This document shows positions 42,247 through 51,067 of a DNA stretch of 64,000 nucleotides, piece by piece. Within the stretch, counting starts at the first letter, position 1; the number at the start of each line of letters is the position of its first letter. Made by a program: the position numbers and the translations under genes. A model generated the notes under the pieces. That model made no database searches and was not told where the DNA came from. It was given only the letters and a program-made list of their open reading frames with translations. Origin of the DNA: Qipengyuania vulgaris (GTDB lineage Bacteria > Pseudomonadota > Alphaproteobacteria > Sphingomonadales > Sphingomonadaceae); assembly GCF_009827325.1 (NCBI RefSeq), contig NZ_WTYC01000012.1:62001-126000 (forward strand), read 5' to 3'.

Positions 42247-42872
42247 GCGGCGAAGGCGAACTCAACCTCGATTCGGCCGAAAAGCGCCGCACTCTCTGGA
42301 TCGTTTTCTGGCTCAATGTGGCGATTGCGATAGGGTTTTTCATCACCGGGGTAATCGGCGATTCCAACGCGCTGATTGCCAATGGGCTCGACAATTCGTC
42401 GGACGCGATTGTCTATGCATTGAGCCTGCTTGCGCTCACCCGCTCCCGGGTCTGGAAGCGCGGAGCCGCGCGTTTTTCCGGGGTCATGCTGCTTGTGTTC
42501 GCAGGCGGTGTGATTCTCGATGCCATCCGGCGCTTCATGGAGGGTTCGGATCCGATCGGCGGCGTCATGATGGTGATGGCGCTGGTTGCCGGTGCGGTGA
42601 ACCTCTGGTGCCTTTACCTGCTGAAACGTTTGCAGAATAAGGATGTCAATTTACGTGCAGCCACCACGTTCAGTTTGAATGATTTCGTTTCGAACGGCGG
42701 GATTATCATAGCGGGTATCGTAGTGTTTTTCACCGGATCGAATTGGCCCGATCTCGTCGTCGGGATCGGTGTGGCCTGCATAGCGATCTACGGCGGCATC
42801 GAGATCCTGCGCGATGCGCATATGGACATCCATGAGGAAGAGGGCACAGAGCACGAGGGCTGGCGCAAGTGA
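42243..42872 (+). CDS. Short CDF-family cation transporter
   Basis: 209 residues from the ATG at 42243 (MSGEGELNLDSAEKRRTLW), which overlaps the preceding stop. Six hydrophobic segments; metal-site-like residues in helix 2 (ANGLDNSSDA) and helix 5 (FSLNDFVSNG). It lacks the Cys-rich N-terminus of its relatives at 8194, 33798 and 49649. The C-terminus ends with an acidic His-containing tail (DAHMDIHEEEGTEHEGW). It overlaps the antiporter gene by 4 bp (GTGA). Confidence 0.8.
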   Translation: MSGEGELNLDSAEKRRTLWIVFWLNVAIAIGFFITGVIGDSNALIANGLDNSSDAIVYALSLLALTRSRVWKRGAARFSGVMLLVFAGGVILDAIRRFMEGSDPIGGVMMVMALVAGAVNLWCLYLLKRLQNKDVNLRAATTFSLNDFVSNGGIIIAGIVVFFTGSNWPDLVVGIGVACIAIYGGIEILRDAHMDIHEEEGTEHEGWRK

Positions 42873-43891
42873 TCGCGGTCTGGGCAGCGGTTCTCCTCGC
42901 CGCCGTCTGGGCCGCTCATTGGGGCGCGGAACGCCTGTCCGCACCGCTCAAGAAATTACGCAAGCAATGGGGGTTCTCCGTCGCGGCGGGGGGCTCCTTT
43001 TTAGGTCTAGCCGCCGCTTCGCCAGAGATGGGCATCAATGTGACGAGCGCTGCTCGTGATGTGTCCGATATCGGCCTTGGCGCCATGCTGGGTTCGACCG
43101 TTCTGGTGATTCCGGTGATCGTGACGACCGCTTATCTGGCGACCCGTAAAGGGGCCCTTGAAGGTGCTGACAAGGAGCACAAGAAGCATCGTCGTGATCA
43201 TTACGTCGCGGTCGATAAGGGGGCTCTTACCGTCCAGGCGCTGCCTTACCTGGCGATCCTCGCGGTCTTCGCTCTACTGACGCTTCCCGCCCCTTGGCGC
43301 GGGTTGCAGCCGATCGATGGATGGCTGCTGCTGATCGCGTATCTCGCCTATCTCCTTCAGGCTCTCGTTCGGGGCCGAGAGAAGGGAGAGGAGGTAGAGT
43401 GGAGTCTAAAGGAGAAATGGATGGCCATAGCGGGCGTCGGCGCCCTGGCGGTCGGGGCCTACTTCACCGTATTCTCGACCGAAAGGATCGTGAGCGCACT
43501 CGGCATCCCGAATATCGTCGGCGGTCTTTTCATCACTGCCGCCGTCGCATCGCTGCCCGAGGTGTTCACGACCTGGAGCGTCGCGCGCTCCGGTCAGGTG
43601 ACCTCCGCCAGCACAAGCGTGATCGGCGACCATGTCGTGACCATGACGCTCGCCTTCATCCCGCTCACCATCATCGGAACGCCGATCGAGAATTTTCAAC
43701 TCTTCTGGGTCAGTCTCGCGTTCGTCGTGCTGATGGCCGCGCTATACGCTCTCTTTCTTTCGTTGGGAGACGAAGAGAAAAGAGGCTTTGGTCGATGGCA
43801 CATCTTCGCGTTCTGGGCAGCCAATGCGGCTTTTATTGCCGTAATATTCCTGTGGGTGAAGCCTTTGCAAGTCTCCGGAGGAGCCGGATGA
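42869..43891 (+). CDS. CaCA-family sodium/calcium-type cation antiporter
   Basis: 340 residues with a GTG start overlapping the CDF stop. About ten hydrophobic segments and the two CaCA alpha repeats: GLAAASPEMGINVTSAARDV (helices 2-3) and VASLPEVFTTWSVARSGQVT with STSVIGDHVV. These PE-containing repeats bind the exchanged cation. Its place among CDF genes suggests export of a divalent cation. It overlaps the next small gene by 4 bp. Confidence 0.85.
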   Translation: MIAVWAAVLLAAVWAAHWGAERLSAPLKKLRKQWGFSVAAGGSFLGLAAASPEMGINVTSAARDVSDIGLGAMLGSTVLVIPVIVTTAYLATRKGALEGADKEHKKHRRDHYVAVDKGALTVQALPYLAILAVFALLTLPAPWRGLQPIDGWLLLIAYLAYLLQALVRGREKGEEVEWSLKEKWMAIAGVGALAVGAYFTVFSTERIVSALGIPNIVGGLFITAAVASLPEVFTTWSVARSGQVTSASTSVIGDHVVTMTLAFIPLTIIGTPIENFQLFWVSLAFVVLMAALYALFLSLGDEEKRGFGRWHIFAFWAANAAFIAVIFLWVKPLQVSGGAG

Positions 43892-44067
43892 GCAATGACA
43901 ACCGAGATCAGGGTGAACGGAGCGGCCATAGCCACCGCGAAGAGGATCATGACGATCAGCCCTTGCTTATGAGGACATCTCCCCGAAAAGATTTTGATGG
44001 AGATTTGCCTGTCGCGCGGAAGAAAGTCGCAGACGAACTTCCGGCGGTACGGGGTTTGAAAAGCTAA
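43888..44067 (+). CDS. Small His/Asp-rich protein (59 aa)
   Basis: ATG overlaps the antiporter stop (ATGA) and the TAA overlaps the next ATG (TAATG), so the ORF fits exactly between two transporters. The sequence begins MSNDNRDQGERSGHSHREED and continues HDDQ, giving a His/Asp cluster that could bind metal, then a basic tail. Soluble, probably disordered. No family recognised; it may buffer or deliver metal, which is speculative. Confidence 0.55.
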   Translation: MSNDNRDQGERSGHSHREEDHDDQPLLMRTSPRKDFDGDLPVARKKVADELPAVRGLKS

Positions 44068-44954
44068 TGAGCCTTTTCGACACTATCTTTGAGACACAAA
44101 GCCGATCGCATGTTTTGCTTCTTGCGATATTCGCAAGCACCGGCTTGGTCGTAGGGACGTTGTGGGTCGAACGTGTGGGGGCGGGATTGCGCCGGTCCGA
44201 TCTGTTGTATCCTGCTGCTGCGGGCGTTCTGTTTGCGACCGCTGCGCTAGCGGTTACGCCGTTCGTCCAATCGGCAGTCGACAGCTGGGCCATCCCTGTG
44301 CTCTTTTTGCTCGGTGGAGGAGCCTATGTTCTTCTGTGCAAGGCAGCCGGCTATCTCAGAGGCCGTTTCGCGGACGGCAAAAGAAAGCAGCATGATCATG
44401 ACGAGGATTTGTCCAATGTTGCTGTATCGTCGATCTTCTCCATCGTCGATCTGATCGGCTATGGTTTGACCCTCGGTATTGCAGCAGCCGCTTCCGTGAC
44501 TTTGGCAATAGTCACCGCGGCAGGGTTGGCCATGGCGAATGTCTTGGTCAGTCGTCAGATTGGCTCCAGGTTCATAGCCGCTAGCTCAAGCCGAATGGAC
44601 CGCATCGCGCTACAGGTCGGTCTCGCTCTGGCCTTCATCGGTTCTGCGCTGTTGGCATTCTGGATGGTACACAGTGTCGATAGTTTCGGGCTGCCTTGGC
44701 TCCTCACCGTCCTTGCAGGGTTGCTCCTGGCTGCGGCGGTAAGAGCTTTGCTTCTTCATCAAGCGGCACACACAGCGGGGCACTTCAAATCGCTTCTTGT
44801 TTTTCTCGTCGGGTTCGCCCTTCTCGCACTCATTTTCGCCGGGCTTGATGAATTATCAGACGCGGTGGATCTTCCGAATTCGGGTTTGGAGCATCCCGCA
44901 GAGCGACCGGCAGTCGCGTTTAGCATTGAACCCTTCACAATGGGACGCGAGTAA
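44067..44954 (+). CDS. Polytopic membrane protein, ZIP-like topology
   Basis: 295 residues with about eight hydrophobic segments. Between the third and fourth helices lies a loop with KRKQHDHDED, like the His-rich loop of ZIP transporters. The helices contain few polar residues, and the canonical ZIP HxxxE motifs are not evident, so membership is uncertain. It is coupled at both ends to the small His/Asp gene and to czcD, suggesting a role in divalent metal transport. Confidence 0.6.
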   Translation: MSLFDTIFETQSRSHVLLLAIFASTGLVVGTLWVERVGAGLRRSDLLYPAAAGVLFATAALAVTPFVQSAVDSWAIPVLFLLGGGAYVLLCKAAGYLRGRFADGKRKQHDHDEDLSNVAVSSIFSIVDLIGYGLTLGIAAAASVTLAIVTAAGLAMANVLVSRQIGSRFIAASSSRMDRIALQVGLALAFIGSALLAFWMVHSVDSFGLPWLLTVLAGLLLAAAVRALLLHQAAHTAGHFKSLLVFLVGFALLALIFAGLDELSDAVDLPNSGLEHPAERPAVAFSIEPFTMGRE

Positions 44955-45913
44955 TGGAGCAATCCCACGGTCACGCCGGACATAGTCACGGCGAAGAAAA
45001 TCTCAGCGATCGCCAGCTGATCTTTGCAGTGGCGATCAACGTTTTGCTTACAGTTGCCCAAATCATTGGCGGGATCGTCTCAGGGTCGCTCGCGCTCATA
45101 GCCGACGCCTTGCACAATTTCAGCGATGCGGCTTCGCTTGGCCTGGCCTGGTTCGCGCGCAAAATCGGGCGGCGACCCGCCGACAAACTTATGACCTTCG
45201 GTTATGCGCAAGGCGAAGTCGTCGCCGCACTCATCAACCTCACGACGCTGCTTATCATCGGCTTCTACCTGTTGGTGGAGGCAATCAACCGGTTCGCCGA
45301 TCCCCAACCGGTCGAGGGATGGACCGTCATAGGCGTGGCGGGCATAGCGCTGGTCATCGATCTGGTGACTGCCTTCATCGTCTATCGCGGTTCGCATGAC
45401 AGCATCAACATGAAGGCGGCCTTTCTGCACAACGTCTCCGATGCTCTCGCGTCGGTCGGTGTGATCGTTGCTGGCGCGCTGATCCTGCTATACGATCTCT
45501 ACATCGCGGATCTGATCATCACCCTAATCATCGCCGGTTATGTCATCTGGCAGGGGGTGACCCTGATGCCGCGGACAGTCCGGCTCTTGATGGGCGCGGT
45601 TCCCGACGAGCTGGAGTTTGATCGGATCGTTTTGGCACTCGAAAAGTTGGATGGGATCGACGGAGTACATCATGTTCATGTTTGGTCGATCGGCGAGCAT
45701 CACCGGGCGCTGGAAACGCATGTAACCCCTGAAGGCGCTTCACTTGAGCAATTCGAGAAAGTGAAGGGCCGGGCTAGGTCGATGTTGAAAGAAGAATTTC
45801 AAATTGAGCATGCGACATTCGAAGCGTGCTTTGAAACGGACTGCGAAGCCGATCTCGTTCCCGCGCATCAAACCGCACATCCGCATGAAGTTGGCGGACC
45901 CCATCAGCCTTAG
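44954..45913 (+). CDS. czcD: CzcD-like CDF zinc/cadmium/cobalt exporter
   Basis: 319 residues with a His-rich N-terminus (HGHAGHSHGEE), six membrane helices with the CDF metal site HNFSDA (helix 2) and HNVSDA (helix 5), and the full C-terminal cytoplasmic domain (HHVHVWSIGEHHRALETHV), plus a His-containing tail. This is the classical CzcD architecture, in contrast to the four short CDFs of this window. Exports Zn, Cd or Co from the cytoplasm into the periplasm, from where CzcCBA can remove it. Starts one base before the preceding stop is complete. Confidence 0.92.
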   Translation: MEQSHGHAGHSHGEENLSDRQLIFAVAINVLLTVAQIIGGIVSGSLALIADALHNFSDAASLGLAWFARKIGRRPADKLMTFGYAQGEVVAALINLTTLLIIGFYLLVEAINRFADPQPVEGWTVIGVAGIALVIDLVTAFIVYRGSHDSINMKAAFLHNVSDALASVGVIVAGALILLYDLYIADLIITLIIAGYVIWQGVTLMPRTVRLLMGAVPDELEFDRIVLALEKLDGIDGVHHVHVWSIGEHHRALETHVTPEGASLEQFEKVKGRARSMLKEEFQIEHATFEACFETDCEADLVPAHQTAHPHEVGGPHQP

Positions 45914-46353
45914 ATTTGTGTGCGTATTCGATGACGTCTGCAGACCACGATAATTGCTGAAAAACCGGAAACCCGGGCCGTCAAAGCTCGGCCGCAAGGT
46001 TTGGGTGCGTACGAGTGTTCGTTGAACAACCCTAACTCAGGCTTGCGAGGATTGTCGGGCTTGCCATCGGCCTGGCCCTGCTCGTGCAAAAAGGACCGCG
46101 CTGCGCAAGGTGTTAAATGCGTTGCAGTTGCTCGGTTACAAAGGAAAACAGCCGACCGCAGGCTTACTCTTTGAAGCTCAGGTAAATCACCACATCCTTG
46201 CCTCATCGGTGTCGCAAATCCCCCGCGCTGCGCTGCACAGCTACGCGCACGAGCGCTACCGAGAAGTTTTCCCAAAGCGTGTTTTTGCTCTTGCGAGGCA
46301 ATCGCAATAAGGTTAGGGCCCGGATTTCCACACTCGGAGAACAGGAAGTTTTT
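45914..46353. other. Non-coding stretch before the TonB receptor gene
   Basis: No gene is supported. I looked for a cobalamin riboswitch or Zur-type operator in front of the receptor gene and found no convincing match. Confidence 0.45.
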
Positions 46354-48606
46354 ATGTATCGTACTACCGTCTCGTCCCTCGCAATCGCTTTGTCCGCACC
46401 GGCGGTGGCACAAGAGACTACCGGGCCTGATGACGGAGAGGTGCGCGCCGAACAGATTGCAGACGAGCGCCGGGAGAATCCGGTGGATTCGATCATCGTG
46501 GTCGGCGGCCGGATCGATCCCTACCGTATCGCGGGATCGGCCGATCTTATCGACAGCGAGGATCTGCGCCGGTTCGATTACGGGGATGTAAATCGCGTCC
46601 TGCGGCAGGTCCCCGGCATCAACACGCAGGAGGAAGACGGGTTCGGCTTGTTCCCGAATATCGGTCTGCGCGGCAGTCCGGTCGAACGTTCGAGCAACAT
46701 CACGCTCATGGAAGACGGCGTGCTGATCGCGCCTGCTCCCTATGCCGCGCCGGCAGCGTATTATTTCCCGGCCATCGGGCGCATGCAGGCGGTCGAAGTC
46801 ACGAAAGGGGCCGCCGCCATTCGCTATGGGCCCCGTACGATCGGCGGGGCGGTCAATCTTCGGTCGACCGACATTCCGGCCGACGGGCTGGCTGGCTACG
46901 CTTTCGGGCAATACGGGTCGCGCGACTATTATCAGGGACAGGCCTGGGTCGGTGGAGACACGGACTACGTCGGCGCGCTGCTTGAAACCTACCAGCAGGG
47001 CAGCGACGGCTTCAAGACGATTGATGGGCTTCCCGACGCCGACACCGGTTTCGAGCGACAGGATTACCGTGGACGCTTGGCTGTTCACACAGCACCGGAC
47101 GCGCCTGTCGAGGCGCGACTGGAATTCGTCTATGGCCGATCGGACCTTGAAGCCAACGAGACGTACCTTGGACTTGCCGACACCGATTTCGCCGCGGAGC
47201 CCTATCGTCGCTATGCGGCAAGCCAGCGCGACGCTTTTTCCGGTGAGCACGATCAATATCGCGTTACCGGCAGCTTGGCATTTTCTGACGGAACGAGGAT
47301 CACAGCTACGCTGTACCGGAACGACTTTGCCCGCAGCTGGTCCAAGCTCCAGGATATCGACTTCGACGGCGATGGCAGCTTCGATTCAATTAGCTCGGTT
47401 TTCGTTAATCCAGAGGACAATGCCGGGGCGCTTAGCATCTTGCGCGGGGCGGATAGCTTCGAGGGCGCGGTTCGCATACGGAACAACAACCGCGTCTATC
47501 GCAGCGAAGGCGCTCAGATTTCGCTTGAGCGCCCCTTCGAGATGGGCGGCGCGAGGCACAACCTTGCCGTATCTGTCCGCTACCACGAGGATGAGGAAGA
47601 CAGGCTGCAAAACGAGGAATTCTACTCACAGATCGGGGGTGATCTCGTCTTCGAACGGCAGACCGATCTTGGTCAGCAAGCCAACCGGGAAGCGAAAGCA
47701 AAGGCGATCGCGTTCTATATCGAGGACCGGATCGAGATCGGTGCCCTGACACTGACTCCCGGCTTGAGGTATGAAGGGATTGACCTGACCCGGCTCGACT
47801 ATGCCGGGTCGGACCCGGATCGCTCAAATGGGCCGACACGTGTCCGTCAGACCAATATCGATCAGTGGTTGCCAGGTCTTGGCGCCACCTACGAGTTGGG
47901 TGATGCCATATTGCTGGCAGGTGTGTCGCGCGGTTTCTCACCTCCCGGTCCAGGCAATCCTGATGCACGGGCCGAGGAAAGCTGGAACTACGAAGCCGGG
48001 GTCCGCTATCGGAGCGACAAGGTCCAGGTCTCCGCGATCGGCTTCTACAACGACTACTCGAACCTTCTGGGCAACTGCACTCAATCCGTGGGCTGCAGCG
48101 TCGGTGATATTGGCGATCAGTTCAATGGCGGCGCGGTTACGGTCAAAGGGCTGGAACTGTCGGCGGCGGTTGAACCTCGCCTTTCCAATTCGGTCTCGTT
48201 CCCGCTCTCGCTTGCCTACACGTTCACGGATGCAGAATTCGACAGCAGCTTCGACAGCGAATTTTTTGGCGACGTAAACGAAGGCGATGACCTGCCGTAC
48301 ATCGCGCGCCATCAGCTCTATGTCGAAGCGGGGGTAAACATGGGACGTGCGGCGGCTACCGTTGGCGCCAACTACGTTTCCGAGTTGCGCGACAATCCAG
48401 GAAGCGGAGCCGTTGCTGAAAACGAGAGGATCGATGATCGCATCGTCTTCGATATTGCGGGAAGTTACGCGCTGACTGACAAATTCTCCCTGTTTGCGCG
48501 CGTCGACAATGTTCTCGACAATCAATACGCCGTGAGCAGGCGCCCGTTCGGTCTGCGACCAGGGGTTCCGCGGCGCATTGTGGGTGGTGCTCGGGTCAGT
48601 TTTTAA
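46354..48606 (+). CDS. TonB-dependent outer-membrane receptor
   Basis: 750 residues from the ATG at 46354, preceded by AGGAAG. A short signal peptide (SSLAIALSAPAVAQ), then the plug domain (VNRVLRQVPGINTQEEDGFG; IGLRGSPVERSSNITLMEDG; AAAIRYGPRTIGGAVNLRST) and a 22-strand barrel ending in GARVSF with a terminal Phe. The plug resembles FecA-type receptors. Imports a metal chelate with energy from TonB; the substrate is unknown. It stands alone next to metal exporters. Confidence 0.9.
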   Translation: MYRTTVSSLAIALSAPAVAQETTGPDDGEVRAEQIADERRENPVDSIIVVGGRIDPYRIAGSADLIDSEDLRRFDYGDVNRVLRQVPGINTQEEDGFGLFPNIGLRGSPVERSSNITLMEDGVLIAPAPYAAPAAYYFPAIGRMQAVEVTKGAAAIRYGPRTIGGAVNLRSTDIPADGLAGYAFGQYGSRDYYQGQAWVGGDTDYVGALLETYQQGSDGFKTIDGLPDADTGFERQDYRGRLAVHTAPDAPVEARLEFVYGRSDLEANETYLGLADTDFAAEPYRRYAASQRDAFSGEHDQYRVTGSLAFSDGTRITATLYRNDFARSWSKLQDIDFDGDGSFDSISSVFVNPEDNAGALSILRGADSFEGAVRIRNNNRVYRSEGAQISLERPFEMGGARHNLAVSVRYHEDEEDRLQNEEFYSQIGGDLVFERQTDLGQQANREAKAKAIAFYIEDRIEIGALTLTPGLRYEGIDLTRLDYAGSDPDRSNGPTRVRQTNIDQWLPGLGATYELGDAILLAGVSRGFSPPGPGNPDARAEESWNYEAGVRYRSDKVQVSAIGFYNDYSNLLGNCTQSVGCSVGDIGDQFNGGAVTVKGLELSAAVEPRLSNSVSFPLSLAYTFTDAEFDSSFDSEFFGDVNEGDDLPYIARHQLYVEAGVNMGRAAATVGANYVSELRDNPGSGAVAENERIDDRIVFDIAGSYALTDKFSLFARVDNVLDNQYAVSRRPFGLRPGVPRRIVGGARVSF

Positions 48607-48852
48607 ACTCCGCGTGAGGCTTTTGGCGTTGATGTTCGCGCCCCCTTCATTTTGCGTGCTTGGAGGCGAGAACTGAGATGAAAGCTGACCCTAGATCGAA
48701 TGCCAGACGGGATTGGGCAGGGCGGAACTCCCCACCAAGACTGTTGCGGACGCCTGGGGGTGAGCTCGTCCGCGAATCCTGGTTCTCGAACGACAATCGT
48801 ATCCCTGAAAAGTCGACCGGTGTTTTCAGTATCAGGGATTCGTCGCGATCTT

Positions 48853-49179
48853 TCAGGCCACGCGTGGCGCGAAAAGGATGACTGTGGCACCGCCGAGGCA
48901 GATCAATGCTCCTAGCAGATCCCAGCGATCCGGCTGTGTATCTTCGACGAGCCAGAGCCAGCCAAGCGACGCGGTGATATAGACGCCGCCATAGGCGGCG
49001 AAGGCTCGCCCTGCAGCATCCGCCTCAATGCGAGCAAGGAGATAGGCGAACAACACGAGCGCCAATACTCCGGGAAGGAGCCACCAGGCGCTCCTGTCCA
49101 TTCTGAACCAGGCCCAGAACGCAAAGCACCCCGCAATCTCGGCGAGCGCGGCAAGGGGATAGATCCATATCGCGTTCAC
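48853..49179 (-). CDS. ynfA: YnfA/UPF0060 family membrane protein
   Basis: 108 residues with four membrane helices: [55 protein letters not shown] and [15 protein letters not shown]. This is the UPF0060/YnfA pattern, related to small multidrug resistance transporters. It overlaps the MerR gene by 4 bp, so the two form an operon. In this place it may support metal or drug efflux; the substrate is unknown. Confidence 0.9.
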   Translation of the reverse strand: MNAIWIYPLAALAEIAGCFAFWAWFRMDRSAWWLLPGVLALVLFAYLLARIEADAAGRAFAAYGGVYITASLGWLWLVEDTQPDRWDLLGALICLGGATVILFAPRVA

Positions 49180-49574
49180 GCTTCAGTCCCCTCGGCGAGC
49201 GCTTCAATGACCAGACAGGTGCCGACCGTTCCTTGCTCGCAGTTTTCCAGCATCCGGCGCAGTTCCCTTCGGAGAGCCTCCAGATCGGCAATCTTGCGGT
49301 TGACTTCGCCCAGGTGCGCTCGTGCCAGCGTGTCGACCGCATGGCAGGCCCGCGACCGGTCGTCGGCCAGTTCGAGAAGTTCGCGAATGCGCGTCATGGA
49401 AAACCCCAGGTCGCGCGCGCGGCGAATGAAATTCAGTCTCCGGGCGTGCTCGGGACCGTAGTCGCGATAGTTGGCCTGTGTGCGGGGCGGGGACGCGAGA
49501 ACGCCCTCGCGTTCATAGTAACGGATGGTTTCCGCTTTTACGCCCGCCGCGCGGGCGAGTTCACCGATCCGCAT
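49176..49574 (-). CDS. MerR-family divalent-metal regulator
   Basis: 132 residues from the ATG at 49574 ([20 protein letters not shown]); the longer open frame to 49634 would run through the promoter. Metal-ligand Cys77, Cys112 and Cys120 ([18 protein letters not shown]) are at the same positions as in the MerR at 34547, so a +2 metal sensor is expected. It is divergent from a short CDF gene across the perfect O4 operator and probably activates it in the presence of metal. Confidence 0.9.
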   Translation of the reverse strand: MRIGELARAAGVKAETIRYYEREGVLASPPRTQANYRDYGPEHARRLNFIRRARDLGFSMTRIRELLELADDRSRACHAVDTLARAHLGEVNRKIADLEALRRELRRMLENCEQGTVGTCLVIEALAEGTEA

Positions 49575-49591
49575 AGGCTTCCCTCGATCGC

Positions 49592-49622
49592 TTGACCTTG
49601 TAGCGACTACAAGGTGTATAAA
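49592..49622 (+). promoter_or_regulatory. MerR-regulated promoter of the CDF gene (O4)
   Basis: TTGACC, a 19-bp spacer with the perfect dyad TTGTAG-CGA-CTACAA, and TATAAA. The dyad extends outward by ACC/GGT into the -35 box, so it is a textbook MerR-type promoter. Predicted transcription start about 20 bp before the CDF ATG. Confidence 0.88.
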
Positions 49623-49648
49623 TCGATTCGACACAAGGAGTCGAGCGA

Positions 49649-50266
49649 ATGGGAAAAAATTGCTGCGGTCCTGTCGAGGACGTCGAGGCGAATAATGATC
49701 CGCTGTGGCGCCGTATCCTGTGGATCGCTCTCATTCTCAATGCGGTTATGTTCAGCGTCGAAATCGTGGCGGGCCTTGCTGCTGATTCGCGTGCATTGCA
49801 GGCTGACGCACTCGATTTTCTGGGCGATGCGGCAAATTACGCCATAAGTCTCTGCGTTGCCGGAATGGCGCTTGCGTGGCGCGCTTGCGCAGCCATTGCC
49901 AAAGCAGCGACCATGCTGGCGTTCGGGCTATGGGTGCTTGGCTCCGCGATCTGGGGTTTCTTTGTCGGTGCCTCGCCGGACGCCGGGACCATGGGCATTA
50001 TCGGAACCGTCGCGCTTGCGGTGAATCTCGCAGTTGCCGCGATGTTGTTCCGGTTTCGCACGGGTGATGCCAACATGCGCTCGGTGTGGATTTGCTCGCG
50101 CAACGACGCGATCGGCAATGTAGCGGTTCTGGGCGCGGCGCTGGGTGTCTTCGGAACCGGGCGCGCGTGGCCCGACCTGGTCGTGGCCGCCATTATGGCC
50201 AGCCTAGCAATTTGGGGCAGTATTGAGGTATTCGGTCAAGCGCGCGGTGAGTTGCGCTCTGCTTGA
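49649..50266 (+). CDS. Short CDF-family cation transporter
   Basis: 205 residues, AAGGAG ribosome site. Cys-rich N-terminus (MGKNCCGP), six hydrophobic segments, residues QADALDFLGD in helix 2 and CSRNDAIGNV in helix 5, and no C-terminal domain. It is very similar in layout to the CDF at 33798. Under control of the divergent MerR gene via O4. Likely exports Zn, Cd or Co. Confidence 0.85.
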   Translation: MGKNCCGPVEDVEANNDPLWRRILWIALILNAVMFSVEIVAGLAADSRALQADALDFLGDAANYAISLCVAGMALAWRACAAIAKAATMLAFGLWVLGSAIWGFFVGASPDAGTMGIIGTVALAVNLAVAAMLFRFRTGDANMRSVWICSRNDAIGNVAVLGAALGVFGTGRAWPDLVVAAIMASLAIWGSIEVFGQARGELRSA

Positions 50267-50546
50267 GAAGGGACTCCGACAGGCAGTTACGTGATAGCAC
50301 GACCTCTGCTGGCTTACGCTAACTTCCTTTCAAAGCCCATTGAAGGCCAACCGCTTTCAATTATTGCAGGTGACCGCATGAGTACTGGTCCATCAAAACC
50401 ATCCTTGCGGTGGACTCCGGAGACGGTGATGTTTTCGGCGGCCGGGTAACGATTGTCTCTCCTGATGGTGACAGTCTTGATGCAATTCGTCGCGCTGCTC
50501 ATCCCGGCGACCGCTGCTCATTAGGAATCACTTTCGCTCGCTTCGA

Positions 50547-51020
50547 CTAGGCTGACCCAAGTCCCATTTTTCGTGAGAGCCAAAGGGTCGCGGTCGGGAC
50601 AAGAACCCACATGATTATGGGAACGAGTCCGATCTTTGTCCCAGGGACTAGCGGCATAGTGGGACTGTAGGTCCAGCCCCAGGCAGCCCCAACGGCCAAT
50701 ATTTCGACCACGGATGTTATCGCGAGACCGATGGCGAGATAGATAAGGAAGCGGGATATTGGCCAGTCGACAAGCCAAGGTGTTCGGCGGTTTCCCAACG
50801 AGGCGCCCAGATAGGCCGCCACCATGATACCCGCGTCACCGAACGATGCCAGACCACATCGGTATGCGGCTTCAACAGGACCAAGCCCGTCAGTGCTGTA
50901 GAACGGGAGCTGGAACATTTCCCAGGCGAAGGCAATCAGTCCGCCGAAAATGGCGATCCACAGGGCGGGATGCGCGCCCCGCCACACTGCTTCGGGCCTA
51001 CCCGTATTAATAGGCTCCAA
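50547..51020 (-). CDS. Membrane protein of unknown function
   Basis: 157 residues with four to five hydrophobic segments (ALWIAIFGGLIAFAWEMFQL; IMVAAYLGASLG; LIYLAIGLAITSVVEILAVG; LVPIIMWVLVPTATLWLS). No family recognised. It ends 280 bp from the CDF gene and starts 47 bp after the end of the SDR-SPW-VKOR fusion gene, so it is probably co-transcribed with that gene. The 280-bp gap on its other side holds no gene that I can see. Confidence 0.6.
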   Translation of the reverse strand: MEPINTGRPEAVWRGAHPALWIAIFGGLIAFAWEMFQLPFYSTDGLGPVEAAYRCGLASFGDAGIMVAAYLGASLGNRRTPWLVDWPISRFLIYLAIGLAITSVVEILAVGAAWGWTYSPTMPLVPGTKIGLVPIIMWVLVPTATLWLSRKMGLGSA

Positions 51021-51067
51021 AGCTCACCATCCTATTGCATTGGCTCCGCCATCGCCATGCCGATCCG

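Noticed and set aside
46081..46353. Possible riboswitch or Zur operator before the TonB-dependent receptor
   Set aside because: No conserved cobalamin-riboswitch core or AT-rich Zur palindrome could be found.
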